Part shown: piece after piece, positions 45,668 through 54,685 of the stretch
How the letters are laid out: each line of letters opens with the position of its first letter
Position numbering within the stretch: position 1 is the stretch's first letter
Origin: Polaribacter septentrionalilitoris
Lineage (GTDB): Bacteria; Bacteroidota; Bacteroidia; Flavobacteriales; Flavobacteriaceae
DNA length: 64,000 nt
Assembly: GCF_009832745.1 (NCBI RefSeq)
Contig: NZ_VRMJ01000008.1
Coordinates: forward strand, 1 to 64,000
Direction of reading: 5' to 3'
The notes under the pieces: model-generated
The model's input: the letters and a program-made list of their open reading frames with translations, nothing else
Database searches by the model: none
What the model was told of the DNA's origin: nothing
Program-made: the position numbers and the translations under genes

Positions 45668-45673
45668 AAAAAA

Positions 45674-45741
45674 TGTAATTGTTGAATCGTTTAACTGTTT
45701 AAAAAACATAACTTAACAATTACACATATATACAGTTAAAC
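45674..45741 (+). repeat. Two interleaved 10-bp inverted repeats before the MerR gene
   Basis: TGTAATTGTT (45674-45683) pairs with AACAATTACA (45715-45724), and GTTTAACTGT (45689-45698) pairs with ACAGTTAAAC (45732-45741). The order is A-B-A'-B', so both stems can form together only as a pseudoknot; otherwise they are alternatives. The region lies between the M23 stop and the MerR start and could be a double operator or an RNA switch. Confidence 0.6.
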
Positions 45742-45755
45742 AATTATACAAAAAA

Positions 45756-46085
45756 ATGCACGTAGAGTTACCTGAAAAACGATATTACAAAATTGGAGAA
45801 GTTGCCAAAGCTTTTAACGTAAACGCTTCATTAATTCGTTTTTGGGAAAAAGAGTTTGATATTATCAAACCTAAAAAGAACGCAAAAGGAAATCGTTTGT
45901 TTACTCAAGATGATATCAAAAATTTTAAATTGATCTTTAATTTGGTTAAAGAACGAGGATTTACGTTAGAAGGTGCCAAACAAAAACTAAAGAAAAACCC
46001 AGAATCTATTTTTGATCATCAAGAAATCATTAACAGATTAGAAGCTGTAAAAGCTGAATTGATTAAAATTAAAAATCAATTGTAA
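45756..46085 (+). CDS. MerR-family transcriptional regulator
   Basis: The 109-residue protein opens with a MerR helix-turn-helix (RYYKIGEVAKAFNVNASLIRF) and the wing RLFTQDDIKNFKLI, followed by a short helical region (KERGFTLEGAKQKLKK). There is no C-terminal metal- or drug-binding domain and no cysteine, so it does not look like a metal sensor. Flavobacterial homologues commonly lie next to M23 peptidase and LemA genes. The interleaved inverted repeats upstream may be its own binding sites. Confidence 0.92.
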   Translation: MHVELPEKRYYKIGEVAKAFNVNASLIRFWEKEFDIIKPKKNAKGNRLFTQDDIKNFKLIFNLVKERGFTLEGAKQKLKKNPESIFDHQEIINRLEAVKAELIKIKNQL

Positions 46086-46201
46086 CAAAACCTCTATTTA
46101 TCATACTAATAGAGTGATTGGTCTAATAAATCTTTACTTTCTCCAAAATATTGGGTAATATTGTAAGACAAATAATCAACAAAAATTTAAATTTAGAAAT
46201 T

Positions 46202-46813
46202 ATGAAAAAATGGTTAATTCCAGTAATAGTTATCGCTGTTATTGTCTTTGGAATTTATAATTGGGCTAAAGGGTTTAATAACGAAGCAGTTGTTTTACAA
46301 GAAGATGCAAAAACTACTTGGTCTAATGTAGAAAGTGCTTACCAACGTAGAAATGATTTGATTGGAAACTTAGTAAAAACTGTGCAAGGAGCTGCTGATT
46401 TTGAAAAAAACACCTTAACAGATGTTATCAATGCAAGAGCAAAAGCTTCATCGGTTAACATCAATGCAGGAGATTTAACACCAGATAAAATGGCACAATT
46501 CCAACAAGCACAAAGTGGTTTAACTGGAGCATTGTCTAAATTAATGGTTGTTGTAGAACGTTATCCAGATTTAAAAGCAAATAAAAACTTTTTAGAACTA
46601 CAAAGCCAACTAGAAGGAACAGAAAATAGAATTAATGTAGCAAGAGATCGTTTTAATGAAGGGGTAAATAAGTATAATAAGCACATTAAGATTTTTCCAA
46701 ATTCTGTATTAGCAGGTATGTTTAATTTTGATGAAATGTCTCGTTACAAATCAAACCCTGGTTCTGAAAATGCACCAGATGTCAACTTCGATTTTAACAA
46801 GAAAAAAGAATAA
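46202..46813 (+). CDS. lemA: LemA family protein
   Basis: From the ATG at 46202 the protein starts with an N-terminal membrane helix (LIPVIVIAVIVFGIYNW) followed by a long helical bundle with the LemA signatures VQEDAKTTWSNVESAYQRRNDLI-type region, NLVKTVQGAADFE and ENRINVARDRFNEGVNKYNK. It ends as usual for the family (YKSNPGSENAPDVNF). LemA proteins are membrane anchored with an unknown role. The two TPM-domain genes follow after 2 bases, a common arrangement. Confidence 0.94.
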   Translation: MKKWLIPVIVIAVIVFGIYNWAKGFNNEAVVLQEDAKTTWSNVESAYQRRNDLIGNLVKTVQGAADFEKNTLTDVINARAKASSVNINAGDLTPDKMAQFQQAQSGLTGALSKLMVVVERYPDLKANKNFLELQSQLEGTENRINVARDRFNEGVNKYNKHIKIFPNSVLAGMFNFDEMSRYKSNPGSENAPDVNFDFNKKKE

Positions 46814-46815
46814 CA

Positions 46816-47253
46816 ATGTCTAAAGTAGAAGCATTTCTTACTCCAGAAGAAGAACAAGAAATTATTTCTGCTATTCGAATTGCAGAGAAAAACACATCTG
46901 GTGAAATACGTGTGCATATTGAGGCTACATCAGAGAAAGACCATTATGAACGTGCGCTAGAAGTGTTTCACATGCTAAAAATGAATAACACCAAAGATGA
47001 AAACGCAGTGTTGATTTATGTTGCTGTAAATGACAAAAAATTTGTGATTTATGGTGATAAAGGAATCAACGATGTTGTTCCTGATGATTTTTGGAGCACA
47101 ACTAAAGATGTGATGCAAAATCATTTTAAACACGGAGATTTTAAACAAGGTTTAATTGATGGAATCTTAAAAGCAGGAGAAGAACTAAAAGATCATTTTC
47201 CTTGGCAAATTGACGATGAAGATGAACTTTCTAATGAGATTTCTAAAGGATGA
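46816..47253 (+). CDS. TPM-domain protein, soluble form
   Basis: A 145-residue single TPM (TPM phosphatase/chaperone) domain: FLTPEEEQEIISAIRIAEKNTSGEIRV, NAVLIYVAVNDKKFVIYGDKGI, and LIDGILKAGEELKDHFP. No signal peptide or membrane helix is present, so the protein is probably cytosolic or membrane associated through partners. The next gene overlaps its stop codon (ATGA), indicating translational coupling. Confidence 0.92.
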   Translation: MSKVEAFLTPEEEQEIISAIRIAEKNTSGEIRVHIEATSEKDHYERALEVFHMLKMNNTKDENAVLIYVAVNDKKFVIYGDKGINDVVPDDFWSTTKDVMQNHFKHGDFKQGLIDGILKAGEELKDHFPWQIDDEDELSNEISKG

Positions 47254-48089
47254 TAAATAAAGTTTTTAGTTTTTGGTTTTTAGCTCTTAATAAAAAAAGT
47301 CTTTTTTTACTTTCTTTTTTATGCACACTAGCTCTTTTTTCACAAGGTTATAAAATTCCTGAGAAACCTAAGTTTCAAACAAGTGTATATGATTATACAA
47401 GTTTGTTAACTCCAATTCAAAAGACAAATTTAGAAAACAAATTAGTTCGTTATTCAGATTCAACTTCTACTCAGATTGTTGTTGCTATTATTTCTTCTAC
47501 ACAAGGTGAAAACATTGCTTATTTAGCTGCAAATTGGGGAGAAAAATGGGGTATAGGTCAGGCTAAAGAAGATAATGGAGTTTTGATGTTGTTAGCTCAA
47601 AACGATAGAAAAATAACCATACAAGCAGGTAAAGGAGTAGAACATTTATTGACAGATTTTCAATCGAAAAGAATTATTGAAAGAGTCATCATTCCTGAAT
47701 TTAAAAAAGGAAATTATTATGCGGGTTTAGATCAGGGTTCTGACTATATTTTTATGACTTTAAATGGAGCATTTAAAGGAACTCGTAAAGAAAATGCTAA
47801 AGGGTTTGACTCTGGTGTTATCGTTTTTATCATATTTATCGTCATCATTTTTATCTTAATTTCTAGAGGAAATAAAAATAATAGAGGTGGAGGAAGACGT
47901 TATAGAAGACGTTCTGTAGCAGGAAGTATTTTAGATACCATTATTCTTAGTAACGCTGGTAGAGGTGGAGGAAGTTTTGGTGGTGGTTTTGGAGGGTCTT
48001 CTGGTGGTGGAAGTTTTGGAGGCGGAGGCTTTGGTGGCGGATTTGGAGGCGGAAGTTTTGGTGGAGGTGGAGCCTCTGGTGGTTGGTAA
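47250..48089 (+). CDS. TPM-domain membrane protein with Gly-rich tail
   Basis: A signal-like N-terminus (SLFLLSFLCTLALFSQG) precedes a periplasmic TPM domain (DYTSLLTPIQKTNLENKL, STSTQIVVAIISSTQGENIAYLAANWGEKWGIG, NGVLMLLAQNDRKITIQAGKGVE). A membrane helix follows (IVFIIFIVIIFILISRG, about 192-207), then a cytosolic basic patch and about 50 residues composed mainly of Gly with Ser and Phe. This is the common layout of YgcG-type proteins. The role of the tail is unknown. Confidence 0.93.
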   Translation: MINKVFSFWFLALNKKSLFLLSFLCTLALFSQGYKIPEKPKFQTSVYDYTSLLTPIQKTNLENKLVRYSDSTSTQIVVAIISSTQGENIAYLAANWGEKWGIGQAKEDNGVLMLLAQNDRKITIQAGKGVEHLLTDFQSKRIIERVIIPEFKKGNYYAGLDQGSDYIFMTLNGAFKGTRKENAKGFDSGVIVFIIFIVIIFILISRGNKNNRGGGRRYRRRSVAGSILDTIILSNAGRGGGSFGGGFGGSSGGGSFGGGGFGGGFGGGSFGGGGASGGW

Positions 48090-48092
48090 ATT

Positions 48093-48938
48093 ATGATAAA
48101 AAAAACATTTATATTTTTTAGTTTTCTAATTGTATGTAATTGTCAAAATTTTGGACAATTAAACATGTTGGGCGATTTACCAAAAGTTTTAAAAGAAGTT
48201 TCTGGAACTGAATTTGTTGAGAATTCTGAAGTAATTTGGATGTTAAATGATAGCGGAAATCAACCCAAATTGTATGCAGTTTCTAAAAAAGGAAAGATAA
48301 AAAAAGAGATATATGTAAAAGCCAAAAACCATGATTGGGAAGATTTAACATCTGATGATGAAGGCAATTTATATATAGGTGATTTTGGAAATAACAACAA
48401 TAAAAGGAAGAACCTAACCATTTTAAAAGTTGACAAAAAATACTTGGATAAAAAGAATGCTGAGGTTGATAAAATAGAGTTTAAGTATCCAAATCAAGAT
48501 AAATTTCCACCTAAAAAGAAAGATCGGTTTTTTGACGCTGAGTCTTTTTTCTATTTCAATAATAACTTATATATCTTTACAAAAAGTAGGGTTAAAAAGA
48601 AATACGGAAAAACTTTTTTATATAAAATTCCTGCAAAAAAAGGTAAATATACAGCTCAATTAATTGGCGAATATGACAACTGTGATGACCTAGAATGTTG
48701 GATTACATCTGCAGATATTTCATCAGATGGTAAAGCAGTAGTGCTTTTATCTCAAAAAAATATATTATTGTTTAGTGATTTTAAAAATGATAATTTTTTA
48801 TCTGGAAAAGTTAGGAAAATAAAGCTAACTCATCGTTCTCAAAAAGAAGGAATTTGTTTTAAAGATAACAAAACACTTTTAATTACAGATGAAAGCGCTC
48901 ATGGTTCTGGAGGAAATTTATATGAGTTAAAACTCTAA
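48093..48938 (+). CDS. Lipoprotein with beta-propeller-like repeats
   Basis: The N-terminus (MIKKTFIFFSFLIVCNC) reads as a lipoprotein-like or signal sequence. The 281 residues contain repeated blade-like segments: VWMLNDSGNQ-type (VIWMLNDSGNQPKLYAVS), DWEDLTSDDEGNLYIGDFGNN, DAESFFYFNNNLYIFTKS, and KEGICFKDNKTLLITDESAHG. The pattern suggests a calcium-type or SdiA-regulated beta-propeller. The function is unknown. It lies 3 bases after the TPM gene, but also overlaps the end of the convergent DUF423 gene by 4 bases. Confidence 0.75.
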   Translation: MIKKTFIFFSFLIVCNCQNFGQLNMLGDLPKVLKEVSGTEFVENSEVIWMLNDSGNQPKLYAVSKKGKIKKEIYVKAKNHDWEDLTSDDEGNLYIGDFGNNNNKRKNLTILKVDKKYLDKKNAEVDKIEFKYPNQDKFPPKKKDRFFDAESFFYFNNNLYIFTKSRVKKKYGKTFLYKIPAKKGKYTAQLIGEYDNCDDLECWITSADISSDGKAVVLLSQKNILLFSDFKNDNFLSGKVRKIKLTHRSQKEGICFKDNKTLLITDESAHGSGGNLYELKL

Positions 48939-49318
48939 AAAATTATTATAAATTTCCAGAGCAAAAGTCCCCAACCAAATATTAAAAATAATCCACCTAA
49001 AGGTGTTATTGGTCCTAAAAACTTTAATTTTTTGTTTTTTGATGAGGAAATAACCAATCCATAAATAGAGAAAGAAAACAAAATAATCCCTACTATAAAA
49101 CTATAAATAATATAGTTGTCAATTGCTAATTTATTATTCAACTGGAAACCTAAAATCAATAAAACAATAGCATGGTACATTTGGTATTTCACTCCGGTTT
49201 CAAAACTTTGTAGTTGTTCTAAAGAGAGTTTCTTTTTTAATAAATGTGCACCAAAGGCACCTAAAATAACGGATAACAAACCGAAGATAGCACCAAAAAT
49301 TAATCCAATTTCATTCAT
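48935..49318 (-). CDS. DUF423 small membrane protein
   Basis: The 127-residue protein has four membrane helices and the DUF423 motifs GAFGAHLLKKKL near residue 21 and PLGGLFLIFGWGLL near the end. Related to YgdD of Escherichia coli. The function is unknown. It overlaps the convergent lipoprotein gene by 4 bases and follows the metallophosphatase gene by 2 bases, so it is likely the last gene of that transcript. Confidence 0.92.
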   Translation of the reverse strand: MNEIGLIFGAIFGLLSVILGAFGAHLLKKKLSLEQLQSFETGVKYQMYHAIVLLILGFQLNNKLAIDNYIIYSFIVGIILFSFSIYGLVISSSKNKKLKFLGPITPLGGLFLIFGWGLLLWKFIIIF

Positions 49319-49320
49319 AT

Positions 49321-52300
49321 CTAAAAATCAAAACCTAAATCAAAAGTTAAACGTCCACCATCTGCACTATTAAAATAGCCAACACCGGCAACAATCATGT
49401 TTGCAGCATTAAAAAACAATCCACCACCATAAGAAGTATTTAGGTTTGATGCAGCATTTGGAAGTATAGTTAAGGCATTTGGTGTTCCCCAAACCATTCC
49501 ATAATCAAAGCCACCGTATAAAACGACATTTAGCGGAATAAAAGAAGTTTTTATTTTTCTGATATTCCAACGAATGTCTGTTGAATGATAAAAAGAATTC
49601 TTACCCGTAAAACGCTCATTTCTATATCCTCTTAAACCTTCATTACCACCAATATTTGCCCCTTGATAGAATTCAAAATCTTTACCAAACGTAAAATGAC
49701 CTTTGGCTTTTGAAGCTAAGACTAGTTGCCCACTTGGAATCAGTTTATGAGTAATTGCTAGAGAAGTTTTATTGTAAGAAAAGTTTCTGCTTTCATTTAA
49801 ACTAGTGGTGTAGCCAAATTTTACATCAAACTCAACTCCTAATGTTGGGAATGCTGCATTATCTGAATGTTTGTAGAAGTAACTTGCTTCAGTGTTAAAA
49901 AAATGTTTTGAGTTAAATAACCTATTTCCAGCCGCGTATTGAGTTTCTAAAAAACGACCAGGTGTTCTTTCTACATCAAAGTTTTGATAAGAAGCACCAA
50001 TTTTAATTTGTGCTCCTAAATCTCCTCTCCATTTAACAAATGAGCCCAAATTAAATTTTCGAATTCTAACTCTATTAAAATCTAAATTACCATCATCTTT
50101 ATTTGCTTCAGGATTTTTAGAGTTATTACCAAAACCAAAAAAGTTTCTAGCAAAATTAGGGCTATTGTAATTTGCTTCTATACCTAAGTTCCAGCGATCA
50201 AAGATGTTAGCAAATTCTCCGTAATAATTCAGTTCATAACCTCCAGTTGCAAAATAATAGTATGCAGAAATAGTTTGTTGTTTTGTAAAAGGATTTCTTT
50301 CAAAATTATTTGAAGTAATCACATTTTTTAATCCAACTTTTATACCATCATCTGGGTTAAAACCTAAGGTAGGTGATAATAATACTGATGCGCTTTTTAA
50401 TTTGGTATAATCATAAGTATTTGTTTTGTAATCATCAGTAATTTTTTTATGAATATTAGCTGTCTTAAAAGTATTCTTTTTTGATTTTTGGTCGTATACT
50501 TTTACGTTGTGATCATTGTTTATTTCGTAGATGTCATTATTTAAACCTCCAATAATTTTTAATTTTATAGAATTAACTCCATCAGCACCATTAACCGTAA
50601 AAACATCATCATCATCTAAACCATATATCCAGATTTCTTTTGTAATGTTATAAGAATATCTTCTTTCTAAGATGATATCTTTTTTTTCACCACCTTTTAT
50701 TCTATAAACAGTAATTTTAGTATCTCCATTCAAAAATCGTTCAATTTCAAACCAATCATCCTTATGGGTTCCTTTGACTACTTGAAAACGATTTAAGGAT
50801 GTAAAATACTGGTCAGAAATTTTTTGAAGATTTTTTCTTCGTCCTTTTAATTTTCTTTTAATCTCATTAATAGTTTCATCGTTAACTTCTTTTGGAAACT
50901 TGGCAAATGCACTTTCAATAACATCATCCGTTATTTGAGATTGAATTCTAGCTACTTGTTTGTCCCAAACGTCTTTGCCAGATTGTGCAATTAATGTCAT
51001 GTCTAATGGATAAGCAGAATAACTAAACCATTTTGGATTCTTTAAATCTTCTGAATAAGAGCGCATACCTTTTAAAGCAGGCATAGAATTGGTTAGAAAA
51101 TTTAATAAAAAACCATCACCAAAAACAGAGAAAGCTTGATCTCTATCTCTTGGTACAGGTCTATATATAATTTTATTTTTTTCTTCGAACTCTGCCCATC
51201 TCCATTGATCTTGATGTCTATCCCAATCACCAATTAACATATCAAAAAGTCTTGCTCTAATATAAGTTTCTTCGTCTAAAACGTATTTTTCATCCTTTAA
51301 GAGGTTCTTTCTTAAATCGTCTGTACTAATTAAATTGTTAGAATAGCCAAAGTTTTGTTTATCCCCATGACCTTCATCAGTTCTTTCTTCAATCATATAC
51401 AACTCATCACCATAATCAAGATTAAATTCTCCCAAACCTTTCTGTTTTGGGACATAAAACAAAATTGGTTTGGTGTGATAAATATTAATGGCTTCTGCCA
51501 ATTTATCAATAGTAAAAGGAGCATAAGGATGGGAGCCAGTAAAGACATCCATTAATAAACTCTCTGTAAATGTATCGTCAAATTGACCTTCTACATATTG
51601 GTCTTTAAAAACAACAGCCTGTAAATATTGTATGGCATTTTTACGTAAAGCCCTCATTACATATTCTCGACCTTGATTGTCTTTTAATCGTAAAGATTTT
51701 GATTGATGACCACCACCTCTTCTTACAGGTTTTAATCCTCCATAAAGTGTGTCTAGATTAACAGTTGGTGCAATAACCTTTGTGCCAAAGTATTTTCTGT
51801 AACGATCACCCCAAAGAAACTTATAAAAATTAGTCTTTTTAACTTCTTTATAAGTGTAAACAGATGCAGCTTTTTGTGAAAGTTTTGCGTTTGGGAATTC
51901 TAAATATTCTTTAACACTATCTTTCTGAAATACATTTGCTTCAAAAACAATTTTTCTATCTTTTGCAGTGTAAAAATGTACTGAAGAAGATCCATCTTTA
52001 TAAATATCTAACCTAGCAAAACCTTGAGTTCCGTAACCAAAAACACCTCCGTTAACATTTTTTACTGCAGTTGTTTTAGATCCTGAGCCACTTACAATTT
52101 GCGGTAAATTATCTTTTACTATGTATTGTAAACTGTGCTCATGACCAGAAACAAAAATTATTTTTTCATTTTCTTGTGCTATAGTAATAATTCGTTTTCT
52201 TAATTCGTTATACTTAAAGTTTTGTTGGTCTGTATTGGTAACTCCTGATGTTTTTCTCAAAATATTTAAGGCGGAACCCAAAATAGGAGCAGGTTTTATA

Positions 52301-53013
52301 TGACTTTTAAATGAGTAATAACCTCCATGCGGTCCATTGGTAAACATTGGGTGATGTAAGGCAATCAATGTAGTTTTACCTTGCGATTTTTTGATCATTC
52401 CTTCAAATTCATCAAAAAACTTTTTTCTAGTTTTTATTTCGCAATTATCATTAATGCCTGGGTGTTTATCCCAATTGGTAACATACCAATGTGTATCAAC
52501 CACAATAATATTAATCTCGTCGTTAACTTCAATTTTCTCTAAAGGACAACCTTTTTCTGGCTGAAATGTGTTTTTACCTAAGGCTTTTTCAACTAGTTTT
52601 TCCTGTCTCTTTAATCCTTTTAAACCACTATACCAATCATGATTTCCTGGAATAAATAATGTTTTTCCAGGAAACTTTTTTCCAATATCTGTTTGAACTT
52701 TTAACCGATGTTTAGCAAGCTCATATTTTTTAGATTTTTCTTCAGGAATTCCTTTTGGATAAACATTATCACCTAAAAAAATAAGAGTAGAATTTCTCTT
52801 TGCCTTAAAAATTTCTTGATTTAAATAAGATAAAGCAGAATCTCTTTTGTACAATTCAGAATTACCAGCATCACCAACCAAATAGAATGAATGTAGTACT
52901 TCTGCATCGTTTTTTTTATAATTATGATTATCTACAACTTGCATTTTTGTAGTTGCACAAGCATACATTAATATTACAATTGATATCAGAAAAATAAATT
53001 TAAAAATTTTCAT
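49321..53013 (-). CDS. Metallophosphatase fused to a C-terminal outer-membrane barrel
   Basis: The ATG at 53013 gives a lipoprotein signal (FIFLISIVILMYAC). Residues about 40-340 form a calcineurin-type phosphoesterase: LVGDAGN, FLGDNVYPKG, FIPGNHDWYSG, ALHHPMF and VSGHEHSLQ carry the two-metal ligands. A long central region includes RDRDQAFSVFGDGF and DWDRHQDQWRW. The last 350 residues have the strand pattern of a BamA-like/surface-antigen barrel (GNEGLRGYRNERFTGKNSF, ending LTFDLGFDF). The fused layout would place a phosphatase at the outer membrane. The MocA gene overlaps or abuts its start. Confidence 0.85.
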   Translation of the reverse strand: MKIFKFIFLISIVILMYACATTKMQVVDNHNYKKNDAEVLHSFYLVGDAGNSELYKRDSALSYLNQEIFKAKRNSTLIFLGDNVYPKGIPEEKSKKYELAKHRLKVQTDIGKKFPGKTLFIPGNHDWYSGLKGLKRQEKLVEKALGKNTFQPEKGCPLEKIEVNDEINIIVVDTHWYVTNWDKHPGINDNCEIKTRKKFFDEFEGMIKKSQGKTTLIALHHPMFTNGPHGGYYSFKSHIKPAPILGSALNILRKTSGVTNTDQQNFKYNELRKRIITIAQENEKIIFVSGHEHSLQYIVKDNLPQIVSGSGSKTTAVKNVNGGVFGYGTQGFARLDIYKDGSSSVHFYTAKDRKIVFEANVFQKDSVKEYLEFPNAKLSQKAASVYTYKEVKKTNFYKFLWGDRYRKYFGTKVIAPTVNLDTLYGGLKPVRRGGGHQSKSLRLKDNQGREYVMRALRKNAIQYLQAVVFKDQYVEGQFDDTFTESLLMDVFTGSHPYAPFTIDKLAEAINIYHTKPILFYVPKQKGLGEFNLDYGDELYMIEERTDEGHGDKQNFGYSNNLISTDDLRKNLLKDEKYVLDEETYIRARLFDMLIGDWDRHQDQWRWAEFEEKNKIIYRPVPRDRDQAFSVFGDGFLLNFLTNSMPALKGMRSYSEDLKNPKWFSYSAYPLDMTLIAQSGKDVWDKQVARIQSQITDDVIESAFAKFPKEVNDETINEIKRKLKGRRKNLQKISDQYFTSLNRFQVVKGTHKDDWFEIERFLNGDTKITVYRIKGGEKKDIILERRYSYNITKEIWIYGLDDDDVFTVNGADGVNSIKLKIIGGLNNDIYEINNDHNVKVYDQKSKKNTFKTANIHKKITDDYKTNTYDYTKLKSASVLLSPTLGFNPDDGIKVGLKNVITSNNFERNPFTKQQTISAYYYFATGGYELNYYGEFANIFDRWNLGIEANYNSPNFARNFFGFGNNSKNPEANKDDGNLDFNRVRIRKFNLGSFVKWRGDLGAQIKIGASYQNFDVERTPGRFLETQYAAGNRLFNSKHFFNTEASYFYKHSDNAAFPTLGVEFDVKFGYTTSLNESRNFSYNKTSLAITHKLIPSGQLVLASKAKGHFTFGKDFEFYQGANIGGNEGLRGYRNERFTGKNSFYHSTDIRWNIRKIKTSFIPLNVVLYGGFDYGMVWGTPNALTILPNAASNLNTSYGGGLFFNAANMIVAGVGYFNSADGGRLTFDLGFDF

Positions 53014-53023
53014 AGCTGTAAAA

Positions 53024-53614
53024 TTAACCATTTGTAAAGAGTTTTAAATGCTCTACTGTATCAATATCAAAAAGATTTGTGTTTTTCTTTGGTGATAAAA
53101 TTGAGTTAGAATTTTTATTTAGAAATACCTTTGCACCTTTATCACCTTTTATATTTAATAAATCATCAAAATAAAGCGAAGGAATTAAAGCGGGAACTCC
53201 ATAGGTTTTATCGTATTTTGATGCAATAATTTTTGTAGAATTATCTTTAAAAAGTACTATCATTTCGTTTAAATAAGACAAATGAATTCCAGGTTGATCT
53301 GCCAACAAAATGAATACACTTTTAAATTTTAAATTTTCTTTTTGTAAGAATTGAATACCATGAATGATACTTGAGCTTAAGCCTTCTTCGAAATTAGAAT
53401 TTACGATGATTTGTATGTCATTAAAATTAACCTGACTTTTTATTTTATTAGCATTAGCACCTAAAACACAAAAAGCATTATTTGGAGCTATTTTTTTAGC
53501 TTTTTCTAAGGTAATTTCTAATAGCGTTTTATCATCAATTTTAGCGAGCTGTTTAATACTTTTCATTCTTGATGATTTTCCAGCAGCCAAAACTAAAACA
53601 GCAATATTGCTCAT
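53024..53614 (-). CDS. MobA/MocA-like nucleotidyltransferase
   Basis: The 196-residue protein has the nucleotidyltransferase start VLVLAAGKSSRMKSIKQLAKIDDKTLLE, then VNSNFEEGLSSSIIHGIQ and LLADQPGI, as in MocA, which adds CMP to molybdopterin for xanthine-dehydrogenase-type enzymes. Adjacent XdhC supports this role. No molybdenum enzyme gene is in the window. The gene follows xdhC directly without a spacer. Confidence 0.9.
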   Translation of the reverse strand: MSNIAVLVLAAGKSSRMKSIKQLAKIDDKTLLEITLEKAKKIAPNNAFCVLGANANKIKSQVNFNDIQIIVNSNFEEGLSSSIIHGIQFLQKENLKFKSVFILLADQPGIHLSYLNEMIVLFKDNSTKIIASKYDKTYGVPALIPSLYFDDLLNIKGDKGAKVFLNKNSNSILSPKKNTNLFDIDTVEHLKLFTNG

Positions 53615-54631
53615 TTAAGAAGTATGTATTTTACCGTTAATTTTTCGGAGTGAATAAGGTTCTTTTTTTCTGATGACAGATAAAATTTCAGCTACAATAG
53701 AAACCGCAATTTCTTCTGGAGTTTGGGCGCCTATATGCAAACCAGCAGGTGTATAAATACTATCTAAAAATTCATCTGAAATATCTGGCACAAATTCAAA
53801 CAACTCATTAAACAAACGCTCTCTGCGTTTTGGAGCGCCTAAAATGCCAATATATTTTGGATTATACTCAGACAATTTTACCACATATTTTAAATCTTGC
53901 ACATAACTATGATTCATAATTACGATAGCCGTGTTTTCTTCGATATCAGAAAATTGAATTGTTTCAGGACTTTCTCCAACAACAGAATTTGCGCCAGGAA
54001 AATCTGAGGTTTGTTTGCTGTCTTTTGCGGATGTAATTACATCTACTTCCCAACCTAAATTTGCTCCGGTTTTACAAAGTTTTACAGCATCGTGTTCACC
54101 ACCAATAATAATTAATTTGAATGCAGGTTCTAGAATTTGAGAGAAAGTTTCAGTATTTTTTTGAGGTATAAATTCTTTAGAAAAAGAAAATTTCTTATTG
54201 TTTTTAAAGGTCACTGTAGAACCAAAATTCCCAAAAACTTCATCTTGTTTGATAAAAGTACTTTCCAGTTGTAGTTGATCTCTGTTTAAAATTGAATTGG
54301 TGAACTCAACTAAAAAATCATCTGAAACAGTAAAAGGTTCTATTAAAATGTATAAAATGCCTTCGCAACCTAATCTGTATCTACCATTATAAGTGATGAT
54401 TTTTGATTTTCCATCAGCAAAAACAGATGTGCTTCTTTGAATGATTTCTTTTTCTACACAACCACCAGATACAGCACCAACTGAAGAAAAATCCTCAGAA
54501 ATTAACATTCTAACACCAGGTTTTCTGTAAGAAGAGCCTTCTAAATAGACAACAGATGCCAAAGCATTTTTCAATCCTTTTTGTTGATTGATGATAGCTT
54601 GATTGATAATTTCTTTGAGTTCGTGAATCAT
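53615..54631 (-). CDS. XdhC/CoxI-family molybdenum-enzyme maturation factor
   Basis: The N-terminal half is the XdhC_CoxI domain (ALASVVYLEGSSYRKPGVRMLI, GAVSGGCVEKEI). The C-terminal half is a Rossmann-like XdhC_C domain (LIIIGGEHDAVKLCKTGANLGWEVDV, AIVIMNHSYVQDLKYVVKL, YIGILGAPKRRERL, GLHIGAQTPEEIAVSIVAEI). XdhC binds the molybdenum cofactor and delivers it after sulfuration. Only the pair with MocA is present here; the apoenzyme is elsewhere. Confidence 0.93.
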   Translation of the reverse strand: MIHELKEIINQAIINQQKGLKNALASVVYLEGSSYRKPGVRMLISEDFSSVGAVSGGCVEKEIIQRSTSVFADGKSKIITYNGRYRLGCEGILYILIEPFTVSDDFLVEFTNSILNRDQLQLESTFIKQDEVFGNFGSTVTFKNNKKFSFSKEFIPQKNTETFSQILEPAFKLIIIGGEHDAVKLCKTGANLGWEVDVITSAKDSKQTSDFPGANSVVGESPETIQFSDIEENTAIVIMNHSYVQDLKYVVKLSEYNPKYIGILGAPKRRERLFNELFEFVPDISDEFLDSIYTPAGLHIGAQTPEEIAVSIVAEILSVIRKKEPYSLRKINGKIHTS

Positions 54632-54685
54632 TTAAAAAAAATGTTTTACTAATATAGAAATTTTAAAATTGTTGTGAAATTGCTT

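Noticed and set aside
47940..48086. Repetitive GGTGGA-type DNA that could be taken for a repeat array
   Set aside because: It encodes the Gly-rich tail of the TPM-domain protein in frame; there are no spacers or regular repeat length as in CRISPR.
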